This document shows, piece after piece, positions 11,397 through 22,072 of a stretch of 64,000 nt of DNA. The notes beneath the pieces were generated by a model. The model worked only from the letters and a program-made list of their open reading frames with translations. It made no database searches and was not told where the DNA came from. Source of the stretch: Pascua guehoae (Eukaryota; Basidiomycota; Tremellomycetes; Trichosporonales; Trichosporonaceae); NCBI GenBank assembly GCA_001600415.1, contig BCJX01000001.1, forward strand, positions 872,548-936,547, given 5' to 3'. How positions within the stretch are numbered: position 1 is the first letter of the stretch; every line of letters starts with the position of its first letter. A program made the position numbers and the translations under genes.

Positions 11397-13514
11397 GTGG
11401 ATGAGTTCGACGGCGTCGATGCGCGGTATCGACAAAGGATCAAAGTTGATGTGCGGTTGGTTGTGAAGGAGAGAGGTAGAGGAAGAAGAAAAGGTGGTGG
11501 GGGGTCGAAGAGAAGAGGAGCAGAGCGTAGAGTATCAAACAGAAGGGGGAACAAGTAATGTGGAGAGAGAAGAGTAAAGTAAAAGCAACGACGACCGACG
11601 TGACAGACTGACCGTGCCCCCCCATCCCATCCCATCCCCCGGGCCCAACGGGGTCATGGAAACGCAACCGGTCAACTCTGACTGCCGCCTGCGGGCCCAC
11701 GGCGCACGCAGCCCGACACACTGTGCACCCAGAGCGTGTTGACATGCTCAACCTACGTTGCCCTGAACACGCGCAAACCAAAAAAAAAAAGAGAGTCGCA
11801 AGTCTTACAGCTCTGGTTCCTCGGGCACTCTGCCCTTGCAGCGCTCGCGTGCTCTGCCCGCAACCGTTTTACCGTGCCGTTCCAAGAGAGGGAAAAAACA
11901 AACACGACGCGTCACATCCCAGGCCCCTGATAGACCTCCCTTGCTATAAGGGCTTTGCAACCCCCATGCATCCTTGCAGAGGGATGCTGGAGCAAGGATC
12001 CCTGGAACCAACCCCAACCCCCCTGAAATTTAATATTCCCTGGGAAGGAACCTGGGGACCCTGAGAGTAGACTCTGGGAAAAACTCTTGGGCCGTGTACC
12101 GCAGCTGGACAAGTTTGGGCCCATTATTGATCCACGACATTGCCCGTTATGCGCCCGTGCAAGGAATTGGGGCCATGATGTAATATCAGAGACATGTCCA
12201 CTCCACAGGGCATGCAGGGCAGGGCAAGACGTTGGCAGGAGACACTGGTGGGCGCAGTGGCTGCGCCCTGGTGGCGGCCAGGTAAATCCACGACGCGTCG
12301 CGCCAAAGGACCCCACTGCCCTGATGTCTGTGCGGCGGCGGCACGCACCATTCGTCCAACTCGAACGCGTCTGTTGCCTCTGTTTGAGCTTTCCCGCAAG
12401 CGTCAAAGAGGACTAGGTTGCAGTCAGGTCCGGTACATGGCACATCTCGTGCAAGGCACACGACTTGTGGATTGCTCGCTCGTCTCTGGTCAATCTCGGG
12501 AGCCCCTCGCTCATGTGCGGGAGCGGCCCATTCTCCCCATTCTCCGACCCTCTCGCGCCACACCTCCCGTCCTCTGCACTCGCACTCGCACTCGCACACG
12601 CGACCGCCAGACCTCGGCGCCACGTCGCCGCGAGGCAGATGTCGTACTAGTCGTATGCCTGCCCCGCATCCTCGTGTGCCTTGGACATGCATGCCATGTC
12701 TGTGCACCTTGCACCACTTCTCTTGGCCAACGCACACGGCTCCCGTCGGTAATCGTACTCGGTGTCTGTCAGTGTCGGGCCACGCGACAAACGCACCCCT
12801 CCCCAACCTCCTCGCCCCCACCGGCCCCACCACGTTGCCCGGGCGTGCCTCGAGCACTCAATCCTGGCCCGAACGTGGCCCGCTGCAACCTTGTGTAACG
12901 CTCTCATGACCGAGCTTTCGGGACTCGGAAGGCATCCAATGCCTATTGGCGGGTAACTAACCTGCTCGAGTACCACGTTCCACTTTGCACTGAAGCCACA
13001 CCGACATCCGCGCGCGTGGCGGGCCATTCTGCAACCGGTGGCCCCGCGGTGCCATGCTACCCTCACGCAAACGCGAGCACGCAAACGCGAGGAACAAACG
13101 CGAGCTCATTCCCGGAGCTGTTCCCAGTTCGGAACGGTTTTTCCAGCTCGGGTGGTCCAGAACCCCCCCCCCCCCCCCATCCTATCCGTACCTGATCCTA
13201 CCTCGAAGCGGATGACGCGACGTAGCACAAGTGGACGCGTCGCGACGCGTCCGCTCCACACACATGACGGACCCCCCTCAGGCAAGCTCACAAACATGGG
13301 TCATGTGTTGAGGCTCGTCGAACGCGTCTGGCGTCTGGCGTCTCGCGACTGGCCCAGAAGACGGCGAGATGCCAAAAAGGCACAACTCGGCCTCGTCATT
13401 CGTGTCATGGCCCAGGCCACAATCGGCAAGCGGAGCAAGCGGTGCGCAGCACGTCAATAGTTGACTGCCCATGTTGCCAAGTCGAGAGCTGACAAAGCGA
13501 GCTGCTAGCTGTAT

Positions 13515-13636
13515 AGAGAGATGCTGATGCCCGTTGAGTGATGACTGATGCCCGTTGAGGGGTTTCTATTAGGCAGTGTTGTCGAGCTTGCGTCGCCGTT
13601 TACCAGTTTGAGCTGGTCGCCGTTTACCAGTTTGAG
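13515..13636. repeat. Short direct duplications
   Basis: GATGCCCGTTGAG occurs twice near 13527-13558. A unit containing GTCGCCGTTTACCAGTTTGA occurs twice near 13590-13636. Confidence 0.75.
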
Positions 13637-14816
13637 CCTGGCACGTACGCGAGGGCCAGATGAAGACTAGGCGATCCCGAAGCGCGACGCGACGACGCGA
13701 CGGCGCAAACTGCTCCACCCGCAATGTCGCGCGCCCGAGCACGCCTGCATGCCTGTACGACCACCCCAGCCCGTGACAAACAACGCCGGGCAGGTCCCGA
13801 TTCGCGACACTTGCCCTTACCCCGGGCCCCTGATGCGGCAGACTGCATCCGCTCGAGTACGTGTTTGTCACCTGTCACCTCGTACGTATGCTGTCACGCT
13901 GGCTTGCTCTTGGTTCGCAGAGCATGGGTGTCTGCAACATGGCACTGACACTGGCAGACACTGAGCCACGCTCGACGAGCCGACGCTTACGCCTCACAAT
14001 GCCACTCTGCAGACCCACAGTGACGATCATTACCCCACAAGTCCGCTCCGGGGTATGCAAAATAAACATACAGTGTGTACCTTTGGAACAATCGGTGAAT
14101 GATCCGGCGCGTCGCGTCGGTTGGGACGAGGAACACGCCGCCCCCAGCTCTGGGTGGGTCACGCCGGGCCCCAGCTGGTGGATCCTCCCGTAGTCGCCGG
14201 GCTGCTTCCGGAGCCGGGTGCGCGCCCTTAGCCGAGCGTGTCGGTTGGGACATGTCGGATCGGGGCCTGGTAGTCTAAAGTCACCCGCTGTCATGTGCAA
14301 GGTGTCATGTCCACGTTTTGGTGTCGTACGCCCGCACACCGGCTTTGCGAAATGCTTTCCTGCTGGGAGCGGCTTGTGTGCTATCACATGCCTCTCATGG
14401 ACATGGATCAAATGCAGCGTCTACGTGCTGGTAGCGTGTTGATAGAGACGTGGACTACAGGTGCGTTCGGAACGTCATGCGACTGCTACGCGCTCGAGCC
14501 TCACCGTGGCAATCTCACGACTTTCGTGACACCCCTGTACATGCGAACCGTCCCAAATATGAACCCGTCAGGAAAACGGCGTGACCACAAAAGCCGTGGG
14601 CCGGCCGACAAGCAACGGTGTTGAGGCTAGGTCGCCGGTGTCGTCACGCTAAAGCCCACTCGAGGCGTTTCCACCATCAAAGCCTCGTGAACACCTGGAA
14701 CGGGACAACGCCACAGCTCGTACCTTCTTGTCGGTCTTGAGCCGGTCGCTACCTTCCACGAGCCCCGGGGACAGGTCGCAACGGCCCACCCACTCTTCTC
14801 AAAGCTTGAGGTCGTG

Positions 14817-15016
14817 GTGGAGTTGTGCATAAAGTTCGGAGTAGTAGTACTACGGTGGTGGAGGGTTGCCCAGGGGCTGCGGCGCGCTCGCAGTGCCACT
14901 CATCGAACCCTCGTGCGTGAGTACAGTCGTGTACTGTACAGTATTCGAATACCCATTGACGTCATGGGTCAATACCTCTGTAGTACTACTACTCTGAACT
15001 TTATGCACAACTCCAC
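14817..15016. mobile_element. MITE-like foldback element with 37-bp terminal inverted repeats
   Basis: The left end (14817-14853, starting GTGGAGTTGTGCATAAAGTT) and the reverse complement of the right end (14980-15016) match over 37 bp with one mismatch. The 200-bp interval codes for nothing. Its centre has a perfect palindrome (GTATTCGAATAC) and a TGACGTCA core. No clear target-site duplication flanks it. Length and structure fit a non-autonomous DNA transposon, but a structural hairpin locus is an alternative. Confidence 0.65.
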
Positions 15017-15293
15017 ACTGCGTCGGTATACCAGATACATTCGAAGGTATATTCAAGTAGCCCGTTCATAGACCGGTGAGATACCCTTCGGCGAATGTAT
15101 CAGTCTCTCATATCTAGCATTTCAATAGCGCTCGACACTCGGACAAACGTTCACCACCGCGCACGCGCCACTACGTGACAGGGGCACCGGCGCGGGGGCG
15201 TTTTCCTCGCCTTGGCGTCCGGGCGGGATTTGGGCTGAGTATCGAGGGACGGGTGGTCGGGCGAATAGGACCTCTGGAGGATGGGGTGGGGGG

Positions 15294-15440
15294 GGCAGGA
15301 AATGGCGAGGGAGGGCGAGGGAGGGCGAGGAAGGGCGAGGAAGGGCGAGGAAGGGCGAGGAAAGGAAAGGGCGCAAGGAGGAAAGGCGAAGAGGCGGTCA
15401 AGGATGAACGAGGAGGAAAGGCGAGGAGGAACGGCGAGGA
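15294..15440. repeat. Purine-rich (GGAAGGGCGA)n tract
   Basis: Imperfect decamer repeats of AGGAAGGGCG type, passing into AGGCGAGGAGGAA-type units. The tract opens long meaningless reading frames on both strands. Confidence 0.85.
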
Positions 15441-15659
15441 GAAGGGATAATGGTCGAGGGACGGTACCACCAAGAAGAGCTTCTCGCTGCCTGCGCCACG
15501 GGGGTGGTGCAGTGGTCTTACCCCTGCCGGCGGTTGAGTTGTGAGATATTGTTTCGGACACAAACAATTTTCGCTGCAATCGTCCTGGTCAATTTCGGGG
15601 ACGTCGGTCGAGCTGATTCTGAAGCTAGTGTGGAGACCCGGCAAGGGTGAACGGCAATT

Positions 15660-15810
15660 CGTGAGGGAGATGAAGGAGGAGAAAGAGGAGGAAGAGGGGG
15701 AAGAAGGGGAAGAAGGGGAAGAGGAGGAAGAGGAGGAAGAGGAGGAAGAGGAGGAAGAGGAGGAAGGAGAGGGGTAAGGAGAGGGGTAAGGAGAGGGGTA
15801 AGGAGGGCAT
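15660..15810. repeat. (GAGGAA)n and GGAGAGGGGTAA tandem tract
   Basis: A hexamer-based purine tract at about 15663-15775 is followed by three copies of GGAGAGGGGTAA (15772-15808). It opens glutamate-rich and leucine-rich frames that I do not regard as genes. Confidence 0.85.
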
Positions 15811-15911
15811 AGTAAGGAAATGACCGGAGGGGAGAGCGACGGGGATAACTGGAGCAGAGGAAGGAGTAATAGACGGACCGACACCGACAAACACAGCCCA
15901 GCATCTGCCTG

Positions 15912-16115
15912 CTAGCTCGACCAGAGAGTCCACATGGCCCAAGTCGTCGAGTGCACGGCCAATATCCAGCATGAACCGCGACACCTCCAGAGGGCTAATC
16001 TTGCCCACGAGGTCATACAGACACGGCTTCAGTCACGTCCGTCTTCGCTCTGCGGCCCTTTTCAGAACGTGCTGGTGCAGCGACTTGGGGCGGTCGAGGC
16101 GTTTGCCGCCGCCCC
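15912..16115 (-). pseudogene. Possible coding remnant, unknown family
   Basis: On the minus strand a codon-like segment reads DRPKSLHQHVLKRAAERRR, hits an in-frame TGA, and continues in the same frame with ISPLEVSRFMLDIGRALDD then LGHVDSLVELAG. A 43-nt GT...AG segment across the stop (about 15990-16032) would restore an open frame, so this could be part of a live gene rather than a remnant. No start codon, domain or further exon is recognised, and the upstream frame runs into the tRNA gene. Confidence 0.25.
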
Positions 16116-16255
16116 CCGATGTCAGAGGTACGCCCCCGCCAGCCGAGATGTGACTGGGAGCTTGAGGCGGCCTCGATGTCCCCGATCGTGCACTACGGCT
16201 TGGCCAGAATGACAAGCTGCGCGACCACAGAGCGGTAGCATCAAAAACGCACAGT

Positions 16256-16335
16256 CTCTCTGTCGGAGAGTCGAACTCCGCTCTCCCGCGAGCACAGTGA
16301 CAAGCGAGCATACTAAACCGATATACGAACAGAGA
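16256..16335 (-). tRNA. tRNA-Asp (GTC) with short intron
   Basis: On the minus strand the acceptor halves TCTCTGT and ACAGAGA pair fully, with G as discriminator. A D arm with a GG-containing loop, a T arm (CGGAG-TTCGACT-CTCCG) and a TTGTCAC anticodon loop follow. The anticodon stem closes (CTCGC with GCGGG) only if about 7 nt are removed after position 37, so a canonical intron is present. A TTTTT terminator lies about 10 nt downstream. The B box (GAGTTCGACTC) is near consensus and the A box is slightly off. Confidence 0.88.
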
Positions 16336-16339
16336 TGTC

Positions 16340-16724
16340 CAGGCTTGGATGTTGGTGTGGGAATTTTTTGCTATAACAAGAAGGGTTTGGATGCTGTTGA
16401 GCGGCCGGAGTTGTATTCCAGCATTCCCCTTACGACTAGGGTCGGTCTCAACAGTGAACTCTCCCATTTTAGAGCTCCCCTGATGCTTGGTGTAGGCTTC
16501 CAGATGGCCTGTTGTCGCTCCCCTGCCGTGGGCAGGTAAGGCCGGTGCGATCGTACGATGCGGGCGTAGGATGCAGATATTTGACTCTTAATCTGTTGGA
16601 ATGAGAGGTATGGCAAAAGGGTTTCGATGCTGTTGCGCAGCCAGAGTTGTATTCCAACAGGCGTGGGGTTTTTTGTTAAATTACCAAAGGGTTTCGATGT
16701 CAAGCGGCTCGAGTTGTATTCCAA
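16340..16724. repeat. Three-copy ~70-bp repeat next to the tRNA gene
   Basis: A conserved core (GGGTTTCGATG...GAGTTGTATTCCAAC) occurs at 16383-16420, 16619-16658 and 16689-16724. A T-rich linker of the type GGGGTTTTTTGTTAAA precedes copies 1 and 3, giving a unit of about 70 bp. Copies 2 and 3 are tandem; copy 1 is about 240 bp away. Confidence 0.75.
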
Positions 16725-17209
16725 CTGTTGGACTCTTGGTCGCTTGGTCGCTCAGTCCGGCAGTGATCGTGTGGTGGTGTTTGGGTATTTTCTTGTGGGC
16801 TTGTCGTTTGGGGAGGAAGGTGTGGGAAGAAATAAGCGTGCAGAACAAGCAGGAAGAAGGGGGTGAGCTAGTCGGTGTGCAAGTCGTGCCAACGATTGCG
16901 ATCCAATGGCATCCGGGGACAGGCGGCGGGCCAAATGTCCGCTGTATCGTTATACCGCCTGCCGGCCTGCATGTACAGCTAGTAGGTGCGACCGGAAAAT
17001 ATTGATACGGACCCCTTGAGCTCGGTTGCGCACACAGGATATTTCCTGGGTCTCGCCTCGTGTTGGAATGCCGGAGATGACATGCGGAAGATGTTATGTG
17101 GGACATGCGACCTTATCGCACCATCGGGTTGAGCCAGGGGCCGTCTATGGTCAACCTGGTGTGCACGCCTGGTCACGGGGGTAGGATTGATACTTTCTGG
17201 GTGGGTGTA

Positions 17210-17298
17210 CTACAGGTATCCTACAGGTGTACTACAGGTATACTACAGCTATACTACAGCTATACTACAGCAACACTACAGCTATACTACAGCAACAC
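17210..17298. repeat. 11-bp tandem repeat (TACAGCTATAC)n
   Basis: Eight units of TACAGSTATAC type in direct tandem, with single-base variants. Confidence 0.9.
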
Positions 17299-17802
17299 TG
17301 CTCTACCCCAGCTGTATCACTCCTCTACGCGCCAGATGTCAGAACGAAATGGACATGCGCGCGTGCAGTGTGGCGCCCGGCGTGTTCCCCCTACAGCATC
17401 CGTGTACCTCAGCCTACGAAAAGTGCCACATTGCCTGCCCAGCGTAACGGGCGAGCCTGGTCCACGCCTACGCCCTCGTCGCACGTGTGCAGCATGGTGG
17501 GAATCTTGCCCCCGTCTCTTGCAGTATACTTCCCACTGCAGCAGCTGCGATACCAGGCAGACGTTCAATAAAGGAGCGCAGACGAGCAGGTGGTTGGCGA
17601 CTGGCAGCCGATCTTCAGCTCGCTGGCGACGGGCGGGACAGAGAGGGACAGATTGGAGACTGACTGTTGCATTGCGCGCCAGACCGAGGAGTCAGGCAAC
17701 TCGTATCCCGGAAGTAGGACAATGGCTGCACTCTATTTTGCCCCGGGCGGAGAAGATATGTTAGTGTTTGTACCCCGTGTTCAAGGGACAACAGGTAAGA
17801 GA

Positions 17803-17940
17803 GGGGGGGGGGGGGGCTGCGACTTTGGGGATGGACGGAAACTTGTCGCCCGAGCTGGTAGGGGGTCGGGTATCGTTGCAATGCGTCTGCGTCTGCGTCT
17901 GCGTCTGTGTCTGCGTCTGCGTCTGCGTCCGCGGCTGCGT
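17803..17940. repeat. G14 homopolymer and (CTGCGT)n hexamer microsatellite
   Basis: A G run at 17803-17816 and a CTGCGT tract at 17882-17940. The surrounding segment 16725-21100 has no supported gene. Confidence 0.9.
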
Positions 17941-20900
17941 CGCTGGACCGTCGTCTTGATCCACGGCTCGTTGTAGTAATACCACCACAAAGCCGCTTCC
18001 AATACCCAAAAGGCATCCTAAATACAAGTACGGCCGGAAAGTCTCGAGACTGACAAGTCGAGCTCGGCCGCACGCATGCAGCGTCTCGTACAGCAAACGC
18101 CATCTCCCACGCCTGTCTCCAGGCTGTTGTCTTGATGGTACATGGGGGACATTATCATATGGTACGAGGTTACCCTGATGCACGGTACCATCCACATTGA
18201 TGTGGAGAGTGGAGAGTGTCTATTCTCAGCACCGCGCGCGACCAAGCTCAAGGTGGCAGGTTCGATACTTTGCGGTCGCACCTGTGCCGTCGAGGGGGCA
18301 TCTGGCGGATTTGCTTCGTGAACATGTCGCCGGGAACGCGGCTGGAGCGTGTACCATTACAGTGGAGGATGTCGAACACGCCGGAAATGCGGGAAAGAGG
18401 GATATCAAGTCGGCATAATGCCGTTGCACACGAGTCTCACATGTACGCGACGTTGATGACCGGATTTGTGGATGGCCGGATTTGCGGGGGATGTGTCTGA
18501 CCGTCCGCGGGGCATTGAGCCGTCGTGGTGCGGAACACAAGTGTGGGTTCTGGTGCACCCTGTGTGGTAACGACGGCGACATGTGTGGGATGTCCAACGG
18601 CGGTGACTGAGCGGCAGGAAGTTGATGTGACGGGGTATGGGTCCAGACCCCCCACCCCGGTGGCGGTTTAGTATCGGGGCACGCGCTCCGTATGAGTATC
18701 GAGTCACGTTGTTTGTCACCCAAGTTGGAGATCCAGACCGTGTTTCGGCTGGCACACTGGAACAACTGGAAACAACGTCAGTACGTCAGTGACAAATGCT
18801 GTCGACGTGCTGGCACCGGAAGCCAGCGCGCCAGCTACAGGTGACAGGAAGCCCATAATGCCATAATGGCGTCGAGTATTTTCAGGCAGAGTCCACGGAG
18901 CCACGGAGCCACCGATCCACCGATAAGCACGCGTCCACTGCATTATTCCTGACACGCGCAGTGACCGAGGCGACCAAGGTGGGATCGGTGGGAGCGCGGA
19001 ACCAAGAATTCTCATCGCTCGACTTGACGGCGGTCTCCTACAGCACTTGTATGTACAGTTCCTCCAGACGGACGCTGCACGATGAGTTCCGCAGAGAACA
19101 GCCGCCACCTTCATGACGCACAGGAACGACGGTCGACAAGCTTAAATTAGTCCCCGCAGACGGCGCGACTCGCCCGGCCCGACGGATTTGTGCCTGGACG
19201 GACGGGGTGCTAATGCGGATGACCCGTGAAATTGTGCTTGCACAGTGGCAGTGGCACAAAGAAGACTGGGCCAGAAGCCGAGTGTGGCACGTCCGACTCG
19301 CCACATGGGCCATTTCTGGGAATAGACGGACGTCGGTGTGCCTCACAAGGTTGGCCGATCGGACATGGCATGCAAGCAAGAGGTATGCGGCAGTGCCCGC
19401 GAAACGTGGAGAGTTTGCGTTTGTGCAATGTACCGCGGTTAATCTGGCGCACCTCCATCATGCCACGTCTCCATGTTCAGCCATGTCCAGCATATTTCGG
19501 TTCATCCATGGCCACGTTCTGGCTCTCGGCCGTGGACACGGCCGCGCCGCCGCGAGGCCATACCCCGACTTGGAGCGGGATAAACGGCGCAAGACATGAG
19601 AAATTTGCACCACACAAGAGTCGTGGCGCGCGGCGGGCGACACCGGCGGTGTCCATATCCCACACCCTGCCTCTTGCGTCATGGCCGTGTGGCCATACCT
19701 CCGCGCCTGCGGCCAATTCGGCATGCCGACGCGACTGCGCGACTGCGATCGCCGCCGCTGCACGGCCGCGACTGCGGGAATCTAGTCTCTGTCTTGTCTC
19801 GCTCATGTCATGCCAAAGTCACTGGGAATGAGTGTGCGCGTGTGAGCGGGTTTGCGCGTTTGCCGTGCAGTGTGCCGGTACGCTATGGTGTGGCGTGGTG
19901 GTGGCGGTGGCTGCAGTGTACCGCTGACTCAGATCCCAATGGCATGTCGTTTACCACGGGCCCGAATGGATCCGAATCCGACCGCTGGGTTGGAATCGCT
20001 TGGAAGCGTCTGTGCGGGAACGTCTTCACAGCCGGGTTTGGCGGCGAGCAAGCCCAGCTGCTCCCAAGCCGCAAGGGGGCAATGACTACCTCCGAGACCA
20101 CGCAAACCCGGCGGTGGTACCATTGGCCGCGGCGCGTGCGCGGTGCAGCCGTCTAGCGTACCCAACGCACGCAACGCGCGTCCCACACGTTGGCCACTTG
20201 CAACCTGTTTGCCCTCACCTCGAATGCTTTGCAACTGACGGGTACGACGTGGCGTGACCCCCCTGTGCACGAGGGGGCGTGTGCGGGCTACATGGCCAAT
20301 GTTGACCAATGTCGCGGCGAATGGTGCGGGTCTGGCCGCTTTTGCACCTTTGCACCTAGGCTCGTGCAAACGCCAATGACGACATTGAGGCGCATGTGTG
20401 GTGGCCACAGTGTGGAATGTTCCTTGTTTGCGTGCATGGCGCGTGTTCCAACCTGCGCACGACTAAGCAGTTTCTTGGCCCGCGTTATCGTCGCTTGCCT
20501 TGCCGCTCACTGCTCGCTGCTAGCACTGCTGCGAGGTGTGCCAGGTACCGGGCCCCGTCCAGACTCGACTCGTGGGCGTCTCAGTAATGTCAGATTTTTG
20601 CACCTTGCCTTGCCTTGCAGCACGAGTCGCGAGTGGATCCATGGATCCGGACATGGACGAATGGAGCATGCCAGCAAGTGCCGGCATACCGAGGAATGCT
20701 AGAGTGCTCTTTGCTTGCCACCGAGGAATGCAACTGTACTGGTACTGTACTGTACCTCTGGTAGCAGCTTTTGCTCGTGTGTCTATTCCGTCCGACCACG
20801 ACCGGGGGCCCAACCACACCCGAAAGACACAGATTCCACCACCTGCTCACAGCTGCATGCTGCACAGCTGGCCACACACGCGAGCGACAAGCGACACCCA

Positions 20901-21106
20901 CCCCCAGGTCACCCGCGGGCGTCACTCGTTCATAACCACTCGTCGTCTGTATCTCGGTCCCCTCGTGCAACCCAACCCAACCCCCAAACCCCCCACCCCC
21001 ATTCTTCATTCCACACTGCGCACGCCACCCCGCCACCTGGCTACCTCTACTCGCGCGCTTGCAGCCCAAACCTCAAGGAGCCGTTTAGGCAAACTCGATA
21101 AACTCG
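17941..21106. other. Gene-poor block, last part
   Basis: I looked for exon chains, tRNAs and transposon proteins on both strands and found none. ORFs present are short, overlap on opposite strands and lack codon-like composition. Confidence 0.45.
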
Positions 21107-21163
21107 CCCCCCCCCCCCCCCCCCCCGCGCCAGCGGCGGGCCCCCCCCCCCCCCCCCCCCCCC
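21107..21163. repeat. Two long C homopolymers
   Basis: C runs at about 21107-21126 and 21141-21163 are separated by GCGCCAGCGGCGGG. Such runs are fragile in sequencing and assembly. Confidence 0.85.
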
Positions 21164-21574
21164 GCGCCGGGCTGGAATCAACCACCAGGCCATCAGGAAG
21201 CCCAAGCCAGCCTCCCGTCCACGCGCTTGCCAGCACGAGAACCAGACTTGCTTGAAGCGTGCAGCCTGTGCACCGCTCGTGCACAGTCGGTTTCCCCCAT
21301 AACCAGCGCTCGCAACGAACCGTGACCGCGTCTTCTTCTTCCCCACCGATCGAGTGTCCGAGCCGGTGCTTCTCCCACGAGCATTCTTATAAGCCACCTC
21401 GAGCCCGCTGGTTTGCGACGCACCTCCCGCCTCTCGACTCAGTCTCGCCACCGTCTTCCCCGCGACACTGCGCGTCCACTAGCGACTAGCGACGAGATTG
21501 GAGCCGTGACTCGCGCCGCACGCGACCCGCGCCGCTCCAACGCGTCACCGACCCAGCGGACCAGTGACCCCGAC

Positions 21575-21836
21575 ACCCACCCACCCCACCCACACCCACA
21601 CCCCACCCACACCGACACCGACACCCACGTCCGATCGCCCCCGCCCCCGAGTGTCGTCACCCACAGCGTCTCCGCGTGCGAAACAGCGTGTTGCGTGTCT
21701 CGGGCGCCGCTCTCCACTGCCCCGTGTCGACACCCCCGACGCTCCACCGCGCCCGCTCCACTGATCGAGGACCGAGCTGCGCGCGTGATCGAGGCCGTGC
21801 TCGTGTTTGTGTTCCCTCGTGCTCGTGCTAGTGCTA

Positions 21837-21876
<40 letters not shown>

Positions 21877-21885
21877 CATATCCGA
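21575..21885. repeat. CACACCC-rich tract and (GTGCTC)n microsatellite
   Basis: A C/A-rich CACCCACACC tract near 21577-21625 and a hexamer GTGCTC tract at about 21812-21882. Both lie in the presumed promoter/leader of the SnoaL-like gene. Confidence 0.85.
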
Positions 21886-22041
21886 GCTGGACGCTTAAAG
21901 GCTCGTCGGAGACATTGCCTGGGTCCACGCTCTAGACCGCCACTTGCCACTGGGAACCAACGGCTGCCACTTTGTCCTGTTGGTGTGCTCTTCGGACTCT
22001 TTCGTCCTTCTGTCACCCCCTCCCCTTTTAACCTCCTCCCC

Positions 22042-22069
22042 NNNNNNNNNNNNNNNNNNNNNNNNNNNN
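22042..22069. other. Assembly gap (28 N)
   Basis: Unknown bases directly upstream of the SnoaL-like ORF; part of its leader or first exon may be missing. Confidence 0.99.
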
Positions 22070-22072
22070 CCC

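Larger units (their letters stand above)
10521..14816. other. Gene-poor block, first part
   Basis: No ORF here has recognisable protein content or a plausible exon chain. Items seen: a (GA)n run at 11371-11396 upstream of the Ecl1-like gene, a poly-A stretch near 11780, an AT-richer segment near 12020-12060, a 16-C run at 13163-13178, and short duplications near 13530-13640. Confidence 0.5.

Noticed and set aside
15171..15904. Long Pro/Leu/Ser- and Glu-rich reading frames
   Set aside because: They arise from purine repeat tracts read in several frames and have no domain or start context.
18255..18290. GGTTCGATAC as a tRNA T-loop
   Set aside because: The flanking bases do not form a T stem and no acceptor or anticodon arm is found around it.
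18226..20408. Possible genes among multiple 100-200 residue frames
   Set aside because: No frame has codon-like composition, introns or motifs; opposite-strand frames are equally long.
21439..21928. Long frames with (TS)n, (AR)n or (HE)n repeats
   Set aside because: They are translations of the GTGCTC hexamer microsatellite on both strands.
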